Assembly (NCBI RefSeq): GCF_014649015.1
Contig: NZ_BMSF01000001.1
Location: 186,001 to 250,000 of the forward strand
Length of the DNA: 64,000 bases
Origin: Streptomyces narbonensis
Lineage (GTDB): Bacteria > Actinomycetota > Actinomycetes > Streptomycetales > Streptomycetaceae
Direction: 5' to 3'
Part shown: piece by piece, positions 44,137 through 52,957 of the stretch
How positions within the stretch are numbered: the stretch's first letter is position 1
Layout of the letters: each line of letters starts with the position of its first letter
Program-made: the position numbers and the translations under genes
The notes under the pieces: model-generated
Database searches by the model: none
What the model saw: the letters and a program-made list of their open reading frames with translations, nothing else
What the model was told of the DNA's origin: nothing

Positions 44137-44754
44137 ATGACCACGATCCCGACCCCCACCACGACGCCGCAGGCCGGTGGCAGGACCGCGGCCCCGACGC
44201 GGCGCGAGCAGATCCTCAGGGAGGCCGCCCGCCTGTTCGCCGAGCGCGGCTTCCACGGGGTGGGCGTGGACGAAATAGGGGCGGCCGTCGGCATCAGCGG
44301 CCCCGGGCTCTACCGCCACTTCCCCGGCAAGGACGCGATGCTCGCCGAGCTCCTCGTCGGGATCAGTGAGCGGCTCCTCACCGGGGGCCGCATCCGGGTC
44401 GGCGAGACCGCCGGCGACCCCGAGGCCGTGCTGGCCTCGCTCGTCGACGGCCACATCGACTTCGCCCTCGACGACCGGCCGCTGATCACGCTGCACGACC
44501 GGGAGCTCGACCGCCTCAAGGACGAGGACCGCAAGCGGGTGCGGCAGCTCCAGCGGCAGTACGTGGAGCTGTGGGTGGCGGTCGTGCGGGAGCTGTACCC
44601 GGACTCCTCCGAGAGCGAGGCGCGGACGGCGGTGCACGCCGTCTTCGGCCTCCTGAACTCGACCCCGCACCTGGCGGCCCTCGGCCGCCAGTCGATGGAG
44701 GAGCTGCTGCGACGGCTGGCGCACGGGGCGTTCGGGGCGCTGGCGCGCGCCTAG
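44137..44754 (+). CDS. TetR-family regulator of the leucine-catabolism operon
   Basis: 205 residues from ATG 44137. N-terminal helix-turn-helix (RREQILREAARLFAERGFHG, GISGPGLYRHFPGKDAMLAE) and a C-terminal helical effector domain. It is divergent from the methylcrotonyl-CoA carboxylase operon with two operator-like palindromes between them, so it probably represses that operon and itself; an acyl-CoA intermediate would be a natural ligand, but that is inference. Confidence 0.9.
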   Translation: MTTIPTPTTTPQAGGRTAAPTRREQILREAARLFAERGFHGVGVDEIGAAVGISGPGLYRHFPGKDAMLAELLVGISERLLTGGRIRVGETAGDPEAVLASLVDGHIDFALDDRPLITLHDRELDRLKDEDRKRVRQLQRQYVELWVAVVRELYPDSSESEARTAVHAVFGLLNSTPHLAALGRQSMEELLRRLAHGAFGALARA

Positions 44755-44844
44755 GGGGTGTCCGGCGGCGCCGGGTGGGGTGGCGCGGGCGCGGGGGTCC
44801 AGAAAACGGGACGGGCTGCTCGTCGCCCCCTGTCCTCGGACAGA

Positions 44845-45627
44845 ATGAGCCCCATGCCGATACTCAGCCGCCCCGCCCTTGTCGAGCACCTCGTGCGTAC
44901 CCGGATCGCCGGAGACGTCGCCACGCCGCGGGACAACAACCTCTCCCACTACAGAAAGCTCGCCAACGGCGACCGGCACTACTGGCTCGGGCTGGAGCTC
45001 GGCGACCGTTGGGCCGACGAGCAGGACGTGCTCGCCGTGATGGCGGAGCGTTGCGGGGTCGTCGACGACCCGGCCCACCGGGTCGGCCAGGACACCATCG
45101 ACCCCGAGCTGACCGTCGACGGCCTCGACCGGATGGCCGCCCGCCTCCGCAAGGCGGCCGCCGGCAAGGAGCGGGTCCTCTTCGCGACCGGCCACCCCGG
45201 CTCGCTCATCGACGTCCACAGCCGGATCGCCGCCGCGCTGCGCGCCCAGGGCTGCGACATCGTCAGGATCCCCGGCGGGCTGATCGCCGACGAGGGGTAC
45301 GTCGTGCAGTTCGCCGACGTCGCCGTCTTCGAGCGCGGGGCCACCCTCTGGCACACCCACTCCCCGGAGCCGATGAACGCCATCCTGGACGCCCTCGGCG
45401 AGGACGGGCGCCCCGATCTGGTGATCGCGGACCACGGCTGGGCCGGGCGCGCGGGCCAGCGCGGGATCGACTCCGTCGGTTACGCGGACTGCAACGACCC
45501 CGCCCTCTTCATCGGTGAGGCCGAGGGCACGATGCAGGTCACGATCCCGCTCGACGACCATGTGATCGACCCCCGCTACTACGAGCCGATGACGACGTAC
45601 ACACTGGAGGCCTCAGGCCTGCTCTGA
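44845..45627 (+). CDS. Phosphatase-like conserved actinobacterial protein
   Basis: 260 residues from ATG 44845 (ATG 44854 also possible). ILSRPALVEHLVRTRIAGDV, NNLSHYRKLANGDRHYWLGLEL, VLFATGHPGSLIDVHSRIAA and PDLVIADHGWAGRAGQRGID are conserved in Streptomyces proteins usually annotated only as phosphatase. I cannot place catalytic residues with confidence; Asp and His in IADHGWAG and TGHPGS are candidates. The 3' end overlaps the convergent CDF transporter gene by 15 nt. Confidence 0.6.
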   Translation: MSPMPILSRPALVEHLVRTRIAGDVATPRDNNLSHYRKLANGDRHYWLGLELGDRWADEQDVLAVMAERCGVVDDPAHRVGQDTIDPELTVDGLDRMAARLRKAAAGKERVLFATGHPGSLIDVHSRIAAALRAQGCDIVRIPGGLIADEGYVVQFADVAVFERGATLWHTHSPEPMNAILDALGEDGRPDLVIADHGWAGRAGQRGIDSVGYADCNDPALFIGEAEGTMQVTIPLDDHVIDPRYYEPMTTYTLEASGLL

Positions 45628-46569
45628 CGGCCGGGCACGACGCCGGCCCAGGCCCGGTGTCGGGTCCAGGTACACGCGGCGGATCGCCGGGAAGCGCTCG
45701 CGGAGCTGGTCCTCGGCGTCCTCGCAGGCCCACTCGATCTGCTCCGCCGAGGCGACGTCCCGGAAGTCGATCTTCGCGGCGACCAGGACCTCGGACGGCC
45801 CCTGGATCAGGGTCGTCAGGTCGAGGACGTCCACGACGTGCGGGACGGTGAGCAGCTCCTCGCGGACGGCCGCCCGCATGGGCCGGGGCAGCGGCCGGCC
45901 GATGAGGAGCTCGGCGTTGGAGCGGCCGAGGACCCAGGCCACGTACACGAGCAGGACACCGATGAGGATCGAGGCGACGCCGTCCCAGACGCCGGAGCCG
46001 GTGATCTGGCCGCCGAGCAGGCCGCCCGCCGCCAGCATCAGTCCGGCGAGGGCGGCGGAGTCCTCCATGACCACCGCCTTGACGGTGGTGTCGGCGGTCA
46101 GCCGGAGGTAGCGGCCGAAGGGGGCCTTCATCCGCTCCGCCTCGGCCTTGACCTGCTTGACCCCGGTCCGCAGGGAGAACCCCTCCAGGACGAAGGCGAC
46201 GCCGAGGACGACGTACGAGATCGTCGGGTCGCCGAGCTCCTCGCCGTGGGTGAGCGTGTGGATGCCGTCGTAGACGGAGAAGACCGCGCCGCCGACGAAG
46301 GTGGCGACGGCCGCGAGCATCGCCCACACGTACCGCTCGGCCGCGTACCCGACGGGATGGTCCTCGTCGGCGGGCTTATCGCTGCGCTTGAGCGCGGTGA
46401 GCAGCATGGCCTCGGTGACGGTGTCGGCGAGCGAGTGGGCCGCCTCGGAGAGCATCGCGCTCGATCCGCTGACGACCCCCGCGACGGCTTTGGCGGCGGC
46501 GATCCCGAGGTTCGCCGCCGCCGCCACGATCACCGTGAAGGTGCTTTCGCCGCTGTCCGCATCCGCCAT
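45613..46569 (-). CDS. Cation diffusion facilitator family transporter
   Basis: 318 residues with five to six membrane segments. The first helices are FTVIVAAAANLGIAAAKAVA and SSAMLSEAAHSLADTVTEAM, the latter carrying the metal-site HSLADT pattern; ALKRSDKPADEDHPVGYAAE and VVMEDSAALAGLMLAAGGLL follow. The C-terminal cytoplasmic domain is AAREELLTVPHVVDVLD-like. It probably exports divalent metal ions such as Zn2+ or Mn2+. Its own promoter likely lies in the short gap before the thioesterase gene end. Confidence 0.9.
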   Translation of the reverse strand: MADADSGESTFTVIVAAAANLGIAAAKAVAGVVSGSSAMLSEAAHSLADTVTEAMLLTALKRSDKPADEDHPVGYAAERYVWAMLAAVATFVGGAVFSVYDGIHTLTHGEELGDPTISYVVLGVAFVLEGFSLRTGVKQVKAEAERMKAPFGRYLRLTADTTVKAVVMEDSAALAGLMLAAGGLLGGQITGSGVWDGVASILIGVLLVYVAWVLGRSNAELLIGRPLPRPMRAAVREELLTVPHVVDVLDLTTLIQGPSEVLVAAKIDFRDVASAEQIEWACEDAEDQLRERFPAIRRVYLDPTPGLGRRRARPSEQA

Positions 46570-46591
46570 GATCGGACGGTATGTCCGATCA

Positions 46592-47461
46592 TCAGCGCGG
46601 CACGCGAACGACACCCTCCTGGATGACGGAGATCGCGAGCCGCCCGTCCTGCGTGTAGATCCGCGCCTGGCCGAGGCCGCGTCCGCCGGACGCGGTCGGC
46701 GACTCCTGGTCGTAGAGGAGCCATTCGTCGGCCCGGAAGGGCCGGTGGAACCACATGGCGTGGTCGAGGGAGGCCCCGACCACGTCACCGACGGCCCAGC
46801 CGCCGCGTCCGTGCGCGAGCAGGACGGAGTCGAGGAGGGTCATGTCGGAGACGTACGTGGCGAGGACGACGTGCAGCAGGGGGTCGTCGGCCAGCTTGCC
46901 GTTGGTGCGGAACCAGACCTGGGAGCGGGGCTCGCGCGGGGTCCCGACCGTCCCCCACGGGGGCGTCTCGGCATAGCGCAGGTCGACGGCGGCGCGGGCT
47001 TCGATCAGCCGGTCCGCGACCTCACGGGGGAGGTGGCGGGGGAGCATCTCGGCCGGCGTCGGGAGCGACTCCGGGTCCGGGGCGGGCGCCATGTCGACCT
47101 GGTGGTCGAGCCCCTCCTCGTACGTCTGGAAGGACGCCGAGAGGTGGAAGATCGGCTGCCCGTGCTGGACGGCGACGACCCGCCGGGTGGTGAAGGAACG
47201 GCCGTCGCGGATGCGGTCGACCGTGTAGACGATCGGCGCGCCCGGGTCGCCGGCGCGCAGGAAGTACGCGTGGAGCGAGTGGGCGAGCCGGTCCGCCGGG
47301 ACGGTCCGCCCCGCCGCCACCATCGCCTGGGCGGCCACCTGGCCGCCGAAGACGCGGGGGACGATCGCGGAGCGGGACTCGCCCCGGAAGATGTCCCGCT
47401 CGATCTGTTCGAGGTCGAGCAGATCGAGCAGGTCATCCAGAGCCGTGTGACCGTCGGGCAC
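46592..47461 (-). CDS. tesB: Acyl-CoA thioesterase II (TesB)
   Basis: 289 residues from GTG 47461. A double hot-dog enzyme hydrolysing acyl-CoA. RVFGGQVAAQAMVAAGRTV and LHAYFLRAGDPGAPIVY lie in the first domain; VLATYVSDMTLLDSVLLAHG (catalytic Asp), ASLDHAMWFHRPFRADEWLL and GGRGLGQARIYTQDGRLA lie in the second. Its start codon directly abuts the stop of the acyl-CoA dehydrogenase gene, so the two form an operon. Confidence 0.94.
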   Translation of the reverse strand: MPDGHTALDDLLDLLDLEQIERDIFRGESRSAIVPRVFGGQVAAQAMVAAGRTVPADRLAHSLHAYFLRAGDPGAPIVYTVDRIRDGRSFTTRRVVAVQHGQPIFHLSASFQTYEEGLDHQVDMAPAPDPESLPTPAEMLPRHLPREVADRLIEARAAVDLRYAETPPWGTVGTPREPRSQVWFRTNGKLADDPLLHVVLATYVSDMTLLDSVLLAHGRGGWAVGDVVGASLDHAMWFHRPFRADEWLLYDQESPTASGGRGLGQARIYTQDGRLAISVIQEGVVRVPR

Positions 47462-48619
47462 TTACAGGCCCATCGACTTGGCGATGATCGACTTCATGAT
47501 CTCGCTGGTGCCGCCGTAGATGCGGTTGACGCGGTTGTCGGCGTACAGGCGGGCGATCGGGTACTCGTTCATGTAGCCGTAGCCGCCGTGCAGCTGGAGG
47601 CAGCGGTCGATGACGCGGTGCGCGACCTCGGTGCAGAAGAGCTTGGCGCTCGCGGCCTCGGCCGGGGTCAGCTCGCCCGCGTCCAGGGCCTCCAGGGCGC
47701 GGTCGGCGACGGCCTCGGCCGCGTCCACCTCGGCCTGGCAGGCGGCCAGCTCGAACTTGGTGTTCTGGAAGTGCGCGACCGGCTTGCCGAAGACCGTGCG
47801 GTCCGTGACGTACTGCTGGGCGAAGCGGACGGCGGCCTTGGCCTGGGCGTACGCGCCGAAGGCGATGCCCCAGCGCTCGGAGGCCAGGTTGTGCCCGAGG
47901 TAGTAGAAGCCCTTGTTCTCCTCGCCGAGCAGGTCCTCGACCGGCACCTTCACGTCGACGAACGCCAGCTCGGCGGTGTCGGAGGTCCGCAGGCCGAGCT
48001 TGTCCAGCTTGCGGCCGATGGAGTAGCCCTCGGACTTGGTGTCCACGGCGAAGAGGGAGATGCCGTGGCGGCGGTCCTCGGCCGTCGGGGCGGACGTGCG
48101 GGCGCAGACGATCACGCGGTCGGCGTGGACGCCACCGGTGATGAAGGTCTTGGAGCCGTTGAGGACGTAGTGCGTGCCGTCCTCGGAGAGCTTGGCGGTG
48201 GTCTTCATGCCCGCGACGTCGGAGCCGGTGCCCGGCTCGGTCATCGCCAGCGCCCACATCTCCTCGCCGGAGACGAACTTCGGCAGGTAGCGCTTCTTCT
48301 GCTCGTCGGTGGCGAGCATCTTGATGTAGGGGAGGGCGAGCAGCACGTGCACGCCGGAGCCGCCGAAGTTCACGCCGGCGCGCGAGGTCTCCTCGTACAG
48401 GACGGCCTCGAACTTGTGGGTGTCCAGGCCCGCGCCGCCGAACTCCTCGGGCACGTTGATGCCGAAGATGCCCAGCTCGCCGAGCTTGTAGTAGAAGTCG
48501 CGGGGCGCCTGTCCCGCCGCGAACCACTCGTCGTAGACAGGGGCGACCTCGGCCTCGATGAAGGCGCGGATGGTCTCCCGGAACGCCTCGTGGTCCTCGT
48601 TGAATACGGTACGGCGCAC
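47462..48619 (-). CDS. Acyl-CoA dehydrogenase (AcdH2-like)
   Basis: 385 residues. GTG 48619 is fixed by GGAGG seven bases upstream. WALAMTEPGTGSDVAGMKTT, HYVLNGSKTFITGGVHADRV and LQLHGGYGYMNEYPIARLYA with RIYGGTSEIMKSIIAKSM are family signatures. Synteny (from memory) corresponds to S. coelicolor acdH2. It is probably a chain-length-general fatty acyl-CoA dehydrogenase feeding beta-oxidation; the partner thioesterase is cotranscribed. Confidence 0.92.
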   Translation of the reverse strand: MRRTVFNEDHEAFRETIRAFIEAEVAPVYDEWFAAGQAPRDFYYKLGELGIFGINVPEEFGGAGLDTHKFEAVLYEETSRAGVNFGGSGVHVLLALPYIKMLATDEQKKRYLPKFVSGEEMWALAMTEPGTGSDVAGMKTTAKLSEDGTHYVLNGSKTFITGGVHADRVIVCARTSAPTAEDRRHGISLFAVDTKSEGYSIGRKLDKLGLRTSDTAELAFVDVKVPVEDLLGEENKGFYYLGHNLASERWGIAFGAYAQAKAAVRFAQQYVTDRTVFGKPVAHFQNTKFELAACQAEVDAAEAVADRALEALDAGELTPAEAASAKLFCTEVAHRVIDRCLQLHGGYGYMNEYPIARLYADNRVNRIYGGTSEIMKSIIAKSMGL

Positions 48620-48652
48620 GAGCCGCCTCCTCGGAGTCCTGGGCACCCTGGC

Positions 48653-48681
48653 CCACTATGCCTAAGCGCTTGCTCAGTCAA
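48653..48681 (-). promoter_or_regulatory. Promoter with embedded palindrome for the acdH2-tesB operon
   Basis: On the minus strand, TTGACT (48681-48676) and TAGTGG (48658-48653) are 17 nt apart. The palindrome AAGCGCTT (48664-48671) sits in the spacer within gagcaagcgcttagg, a placement typical of a TetR-type acyl-CoA-responsive repressor site. Which regulator binds is unknown. Confidence 0.55.
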
Positions 48682-48756
48682 GTTACCCATCGGTTCGTAT
48701 CGCTGTCCAGATCTGTGCGCCCAAGGTTGTCCATGTCACGTCCCTCCTCTGCGCGG

Positions 48757-50004
48757 TCAGGACCCGTCGGCCTCCGCGGGGACCCAGCGACGGCTCGCGT
48801 CGTCGTACCCGAACGCGGGCCTGCCCGTGAGGGAGGAGGTGCGGAAGGGCCGGCCCTCGTCGGTGATGCGGACCGTCCCGGAACGGCCCTCGCTGCTCCA
48901 CTCCAGCTCCAGGTACCAGCGGCAGTCGCAGCCCGCCGCTGCCGCCGAGACCAGCAGCTCCTCCGGCTCGGCGGCGCTGACCGCGTACGGGAAGGAGACC
49001 GCGGGGAGCGTCCGGCCCTCCTGCCCGGAGGCGTCGTACCCGTCCACCGCCCGCGCCACGGGCCGCGGCCGGTCCAGGTCCACCTCGAAACGGCGCGGCG
49101 TCACCGCCCCGCCGCACCCGTCGCCCATCCGGTACGCCGCCCAGGGCAGCGGCGCGCCCCGCTCCACCACCCGCACGTGCAGCGCCTGGAGCACCACGGC
49201 CGCCGCGCTCTTCCCCTGCACCGACACCCGCACCAGCGTCTCCCCGCCGTGCACGGCCCCCTGCGCCGTCGCCCAGCTCCGCGCGTCGGCCGCCTCCGGC
49301 GGGGGAGGGGGCGTCCGCTCCGCGAGGTAGGCGTGCCCGCACCCGTTCTGCCAGAGGTGGGAACCGACCGTCCACGTCAGCGGCGCCGGTGGTTCGGTGG
49401 CCCGCTCCGGGGTCTTCCCGGGCAGGAGTACGGCTCCGAGCGTCACCGTCCCCACGACCGCCAGCGCCCCGCCGACCACGCCCACCCACCCCCACCGACG
49501 CCTCCGCCGCTCGGGCGGGAGGCCCGGCACGCGCGCGCGGACGGGTTCCAGCTCGGGTTCGGGCTCGGGCTCGGACGCAGGCTCCGGGGCCGGCTCGGGG
49601 GCCGCCTCCGGGGCCGGGGCGGGCTCGGGGGCCGGTGCGGGCTCGGCCGGCTTCGGCTCCGCGGCGGGCTCGGGCGCCGGCTCCGCACCGGGCTCGGGCG
49701 TCTCCGCGGCGGGTCCGGGCGTCGGCTCCGCGGCGGGTTCCGGCACCGGAGGGCGGCGGGTGCCGTCCGCGCGGGTCCAGGCCGCCTCCAGGGCCCGCCG
49801 CTCCTCCTCGTCCGCCCCGCACAGCAGGGCGAGGCGGTCGACCACGGCGAACTCCTCCGGGACGGTCGCGCCGGAGCAGTAGCGGTGGAGGGTGGACGCG
49901 CTGACGCTCAGGCGCCGGCCGAGCGCCTCGTAACTCCTCCCGTCCCGGGCCTTCAGCGCGCGCACGAGCCGCGCGAACTCCTCGACGGTGGCGTTCTTCG
50001 GCAT
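48757..50004 (-). CDS. Membrane-spanning HTH protein with Pro/Ala/Glu linker
   Basis: 415 residues from ATG 50004. A cytoplasmic XRE-type helix-turn-helix (about 6-70: RSYEALGRRLSVSASTLHRY) is followed by a 70-residue Pro-Ala-Glu repeat linker, a single membrane segment (about 171-195: WGWVGVVGGALAVVGTVTLG) and a ~215-residue extracytoplasmic domain with four cysteines (NGCGHAYL, GDGCGG, AGCDCRWYLELE). This architecture is common in Streptomyces and suggests a one-component membrane regulator or cytoskeletal RodZ-like protein. Divergent from the secreted protein gene at 50168. Confidence 0.75.
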   Translation of the reverse strand: MPKNATVEEFARLVRALKARDGRSYEALGRRLSVSASTLHRYCSGATVPEEFAVVDRLALLCGADEEERRALEAAWTRADGTRRPPVPEPAAEPTPGPAAETPEPGAEPAPEPAAEPKPAEPAPAPEPAPAPEAAPEPAPEPASEPEPEPELEPVRARVPGLPPERRRRRWGWVGVVGGALAVVGTVTLGAVLLPGKTPERATEPPAPLTWTVGSHLWQNGCGHAYLAERTPPPPPEAADARSWATAQGAVHGGETLVRVSVQGKSAAAVVLQALHVRVVERGAPLPWAAYRMGDGCGGAVTPRRFEVDLDRPRPVARAVDGYDASGQEGRTLPAVSFPYAVSAAEPEELLVSAAAAGCDCRWYLELEWSSEGRSGTVRITDEGRPFRTSSLTGRPAFGYDDASRRWVPAEADGS

Positions 50005-50167
50005 TCCATCCCCCTCGGCCCCGCGTCCCACCCTTCACGTCCTTGCACGTCAGCGGGGGTGAAATGGTTCCGGGACGGATGGTGGGCGCGTCACCGTTGC
50101 CGACGGCGGGCGCCGGCCCGACGCTGGTGGAGCACTGACCGAACGACCCGACGGGGGATCCACCACC

Positions 50168-50776
50168 ATGAACAAGCTCCGTACCGCACTCGCCACCGCC
50201 GCCGCTGCCGCCCTGGGCCTCGCGGCCCTCGCCACGGCCCCGGCGCAGGCCGCCGCCCAGCCCGCCTTCCTCGCCGCCTCCCAGATGCCGCCGTCGTCGA
50301 CGCCGTGGACCGCCACCCAGGTCTTCGCCGGCGTCCCGGAGAACGGCGGCGTCCTCTGCGCCCCGTACAAGATCCCGGCGCAGAACACCCGCTACCGCGA
50401 GTTCAGCACCGAGCTCGACACCAACGGCGTCCAGGTCACCACCGTGGCCCGCACCGAGGCCGACGCCGTGAAGCTGGTCGACACCCTCCGCAAGGCCCTC
50501 GCCGGCTGCGGCCCCCTGCTGGAGCGGCAGAACCCGGGCCTGCAGGCCGTCAGCGCCTACCACGGCAAGCTCGCCGTCGAGGAGGGCGCCTGGGTCTACA
50601 GCCTGGACACCGCCGACCCGCAGATCGGCAACACCGACATCCACCTCTTCTCCGTCGGCCGCGACGGCCGCACCGTCACCCTCGTCCGCTGGGGCCAGAT
50701 GGGCGACTTCGAGGACGCCCCGCTGACCGCCTTCCGCACGACGACGAAGACCGCCGTCAACAAGCTCTGGCCGTGA
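50168..50776 (+). CDS. Secreted protein, sensor-domain (PknH-like extracellular) type
   Basis: 202 residues with a clear signal peptide (about 1-29, ending APAQAAAQ). The mature part has VQVTTVARTEADAVKLVDTL, KALAGCGPLLERQNPGLQAV and VTLVRWGQMGDFEDAPLTAF, resembling the extracellular sensor-like domains of actinobacterial surface proteins. Two cysteines (LCAPY, AGCGP) probably form a disulfide. The last 202 bp recur perfectly at 63582-63783, at the far edge of the defence island. Function unknown. Confidence 0.8.
   Translation: MNKLRTALATAAAAALGLAALATAPAQAAAQPAFLAASQMPPSSTPWTATQVFAGVPENGGVLCAPYKIPAQNTRYREFSTELDTNGVQVTTVARTEADAVKLVDTLRKALAGCGPLLERQNPGLQAVSAYHGKLAVEEGAWVYSLDTADPQIGNTDIHLFSVGRDGRTVTLVRWGQMGDFEDAPLTAFRTTTKTAVNKLWP
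50569..50770. repeat. Left copy of a 202-bp perfect direct repeat
   Basis: Positions 50569-50770 equal 63582-63783 base for base, offset 13,013. The repeat encodes the last ~67 residues of the secreted protein and stops two codons short of its end. The bases just outside differ on both sides. Confidence 0.97.
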
Positions 50777-50810
50777 CCGACTCCGAGCGGCCCTGATCGT
50801 CCCTCCCCCT

Positions 50811-50835
50811 GCGCGCCCGGCCCCGCTGGGCGCGC
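50811..50835. terminator. Terminator after the secreted protein gene
   Basis: gcgcgccc (50811-50818) pairs with gggcgcgc (50828-50835), 35 bases after the stop codon. Confidence 0.6.
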
Positions 50836-50924
50836 CGGAGGAGAGCGACGGCAGGGAGATCGCGGGCCCTGGAGCGAGCCGCTGTCATTGATGACCATTA
50901 CGCTGGCCGCGGAGAGGGGGCAGC

Positions 50925-52190
50925 ATGCTGCTGAGGTTTCGTACCGCGAACGTCCGGTCACTGCGCGATGAGCAGGAACTGTCCTTCGTCGTGTCCGAGG
51001 GGGAGCCGAGTGCCGCCGCTCGGTCGCTGCATCTCGCCGGCAGCGGAGCGCTCGGGGTTCTGCCCCTCATCGGCGTCTTCGGCGCCAACGCGTCGGGCAA
51101 GTCGAACGTCCTGGCCGCCATGACCGACATGCGGACCGCCGTCCTCAACTCCTACGCGCGCTGGGCGTCGTACGACGGCATTCCGCGACGCCCCTTCGAG
51201 CTGGGCGGCGGCAAGGAGGAGCGTGAGCCGAGCTTCTTCGAAGCGGACCTGGTGATCGAGGATGTGCGCTGGACGTACGGGTTCGAGCTCGGCCCGGAGC
51301 GCGTCGAGGCCGAATGGCTGCACAGCTACCCCCGCGGCCACCGCCAGGTCTGGCTCGACCGCGACGCCTCACGCAGCGAGGTGTACGAATGGCCCGGCGC
51401 CCGGGTCAAGGACCGGGCCCAGCTCGTACGGCGTACCCGGCCCAACGCCCTGCTCCTGTCCACGGCCGGCACGGACAACCACCCCCAGCTCTCTCCGCTC
51501 TTCCACTGGTTCCGCCGCAACCTCTGGCTCATCAACCCGGAGGACGAGCGGACGCAGCGCGAGGCGTTCACCACGCGGGAGCTCTCGGGGACGCGCGCAC
51601 GGCGCATCAACGAACTGCTGCGGGTCGCGGACCTCGGCATCACCGGCGCGGAAGTCGTCCAGGAGGGGCGGGGCCCCTCCACGGTGAAACTCACCCACCG
51701 GTCGGCCTCGGGTGAGGTGTCCTTCGACTGGCACGACGAGTCGTTCGGTACCCGCTCATGGTTCGCCCTGCTCGGCCCCCTGCTTCTTGCCCTCGACGAA
51801 GGCGCGGTCCTGCTCGTCGACGAACTGGACTCCAGCCTGCACCCCCGCTTCGCCGCCGAGGTGGTCCGGCTCTTCCACGACCCGGACGCCAATCCGAGGG
51901 GCGCGCAGCTCGTCTTCACCTCGCACGACCCATCGGTGCTCAGCACACCGAGCGGCGGACGCCTGCTGGAGCCCGCCCAGGTGTGGCTGACGGAGAAGGA
52001 CGAGGACGGGGCCACCGACCTCTACCCGCTCACCGCCGCCTCCCCGGGCAAGGACGAGGACCTGATGAAGTCCTATCTGGCCGGAGCCTTCGGCGCGGTT
52101 CCCGATCTCCTGGAGGGCCAGATCGCCCGGCGGCTGCTGGCCGCCACAGGGCATGAGCAGGATCGTGGGGACGGGGCGGAGCTGAGCTGA
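50925..52190 (+). CDS. rloA: RloA/AbiLi-like AAA ATPase
   Basis: 421 residues, ATG after GAGAGGGGG. ATP-binding protein of the AAA_15/AAA_21 (SMC/OLD-like) class. Walker A is GANASGKS (53-60), Walker B is AVLLVDELDSSLHPRF (about 293-308), and the H-loop-like QLVFTSHDPSVLS follows. It overlaps rloB by one base (TGATG). RloA/RloB pairs are the restriction-linked ORFs found in type I loci and correspond to AbiLi/AbiLii of the AbiL abortive-infection system; a nucleic-acid-sensing ATPase partnered with a TOPRIM-like effector is the expected mode. Confidence 0.85.
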   Translation: MLLRFRTANVRSLRDEQELSFVVSEGEPSAAARSLHLAGSGALGVLPLIGVFGANASGKSNVLAAMTDMRTAVLNSYARWASYDGIPRRPFELGGGKEEREPSFFEADLVIEDVRWTYGFELGPERVEAEWLHSYPRGHRQVWLDRDASRSEVYEWPGARVKDRAQLVRRTRPNALLLSTAGTDNHPQLSPLFHWFRRNLWLINPEDERTQREAFTTRELSGTRARRINELLRVADLGITGAEVVQEGRGPSTVKLTHRSASGEVSFDWHDESFGTRSWFALLGPLLLALDEGAVLLVDELDSSLHPRFAAEVVRLFHDPDANPRGAQLVFTSHDPSVLSTPSGGRLLEPAQVWLTEKDEDGATDLYPLTAASPGKDEDLMKSYLAGAFGAVPDLLEGQIARRLLAATGHEQDRGDGAELS

Positions 52191-52864
52191 TGGCACGTAC
52201 AAGGGGGAGGGACCAGCTGGCTCCCGCGAAGCAGCAGCGTGGGCGCCGCCGCCGGGTCGTCCACGTCTTCACCGAGGGCCGGGTCACGGAGCCCGACTAC
52301 ATCAGCATCATCAAGGCCCGGGGTGTCTACGCCGACCCCTCCCTGGCTGTCGAGGTGCGGATCGCGAACTCCACCGCACCGGGTTCCCAGCGGAAGCCGA
52401 TCAAACTGGTCGAGGCAGCCGTACAGCTGATGCGGGACGAAGCGCGCGACGCGAAGCGCAACGGCCTGAAGCAGGAGTTCTGGCCGCAGGTCTGGTGCCT
52501 GTTCGACCGCGACGAGCACGAATCCATCGACACGGCGCTGAAGCAGGCCCGTGACGGGGACGTACGCGTCGCCTTCTCGCACCCGTGCTTCGAGGTGTGG
52601 CGGCTGCTGCACCACAAGGCGGTGAGCGGCACGTTCGGCGGGGTCTGCGGACAGGCGACGGCACGGCTGCCGTTCGCCAAGGACGCGGCGAACATCAAGA
52701 GCGTGCTGCCGGAGCAGATCGCGCGGGGCAGCTTCGCGGAGGCCAAGAAGCGCGCGCTGAAGATGAACGCGACGCACGGTGACCACGTACCGCTGGTCAA
52801 GCGCGATCCGTACACCGACGTCTTCGCCTTCGTCGAGGACGGGCTCGGAATCACCTCGTACTGA
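52190..52864 (+). CDS. rloB: RloB/AbiLii-like TOPRIM-type protein
   Basis: 224 residues. VHVFTEGRVTEPDYISII carries the acidic Glu29 and Glu34, and CLFDRDEHESID carries Asp106, Asp108 and His110. This is the Glu...DxD spacing of a TOPRIM-like metal site in RloB proteins. A basic N-terminus (RGRDQLAPAKQQRGRRRR) could bind nucleic acid. It follows rloA directly, then about 93 bases precede hsdM. Expected to be the effector nuclease of the pair; target unknown. Confidence 0.83.
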   Translation: MARTRGRDQLAPAKQQRGRRRRVVHVFTEGRVTEPDYISIIKARGVYADPSLAVEVRIANSTAPGSQRKPIKLVEAAVQLMRDEARDAKRNGLKQEFWPQVWCLFDRDEHESIDTALKQARDGDVRVAFSHPCFEVWRLLHHKAVSGTFGGVCGQATARLPFAKDAANIKSVLPEQIARGSFAEAKKRALKMNATHGDHVPLVKRDPYTDVFAFVEDGLGITSY

Positions 52865-52957
52865 CGCGAGCGAGGGGGCCGGGCGTCCGTTTTCGCGGGG
52901 AGCCCGCCGCCGCCGTAGGGTTCCTACGTCACACCGGGGACGTAGGGAGTCGAACTC

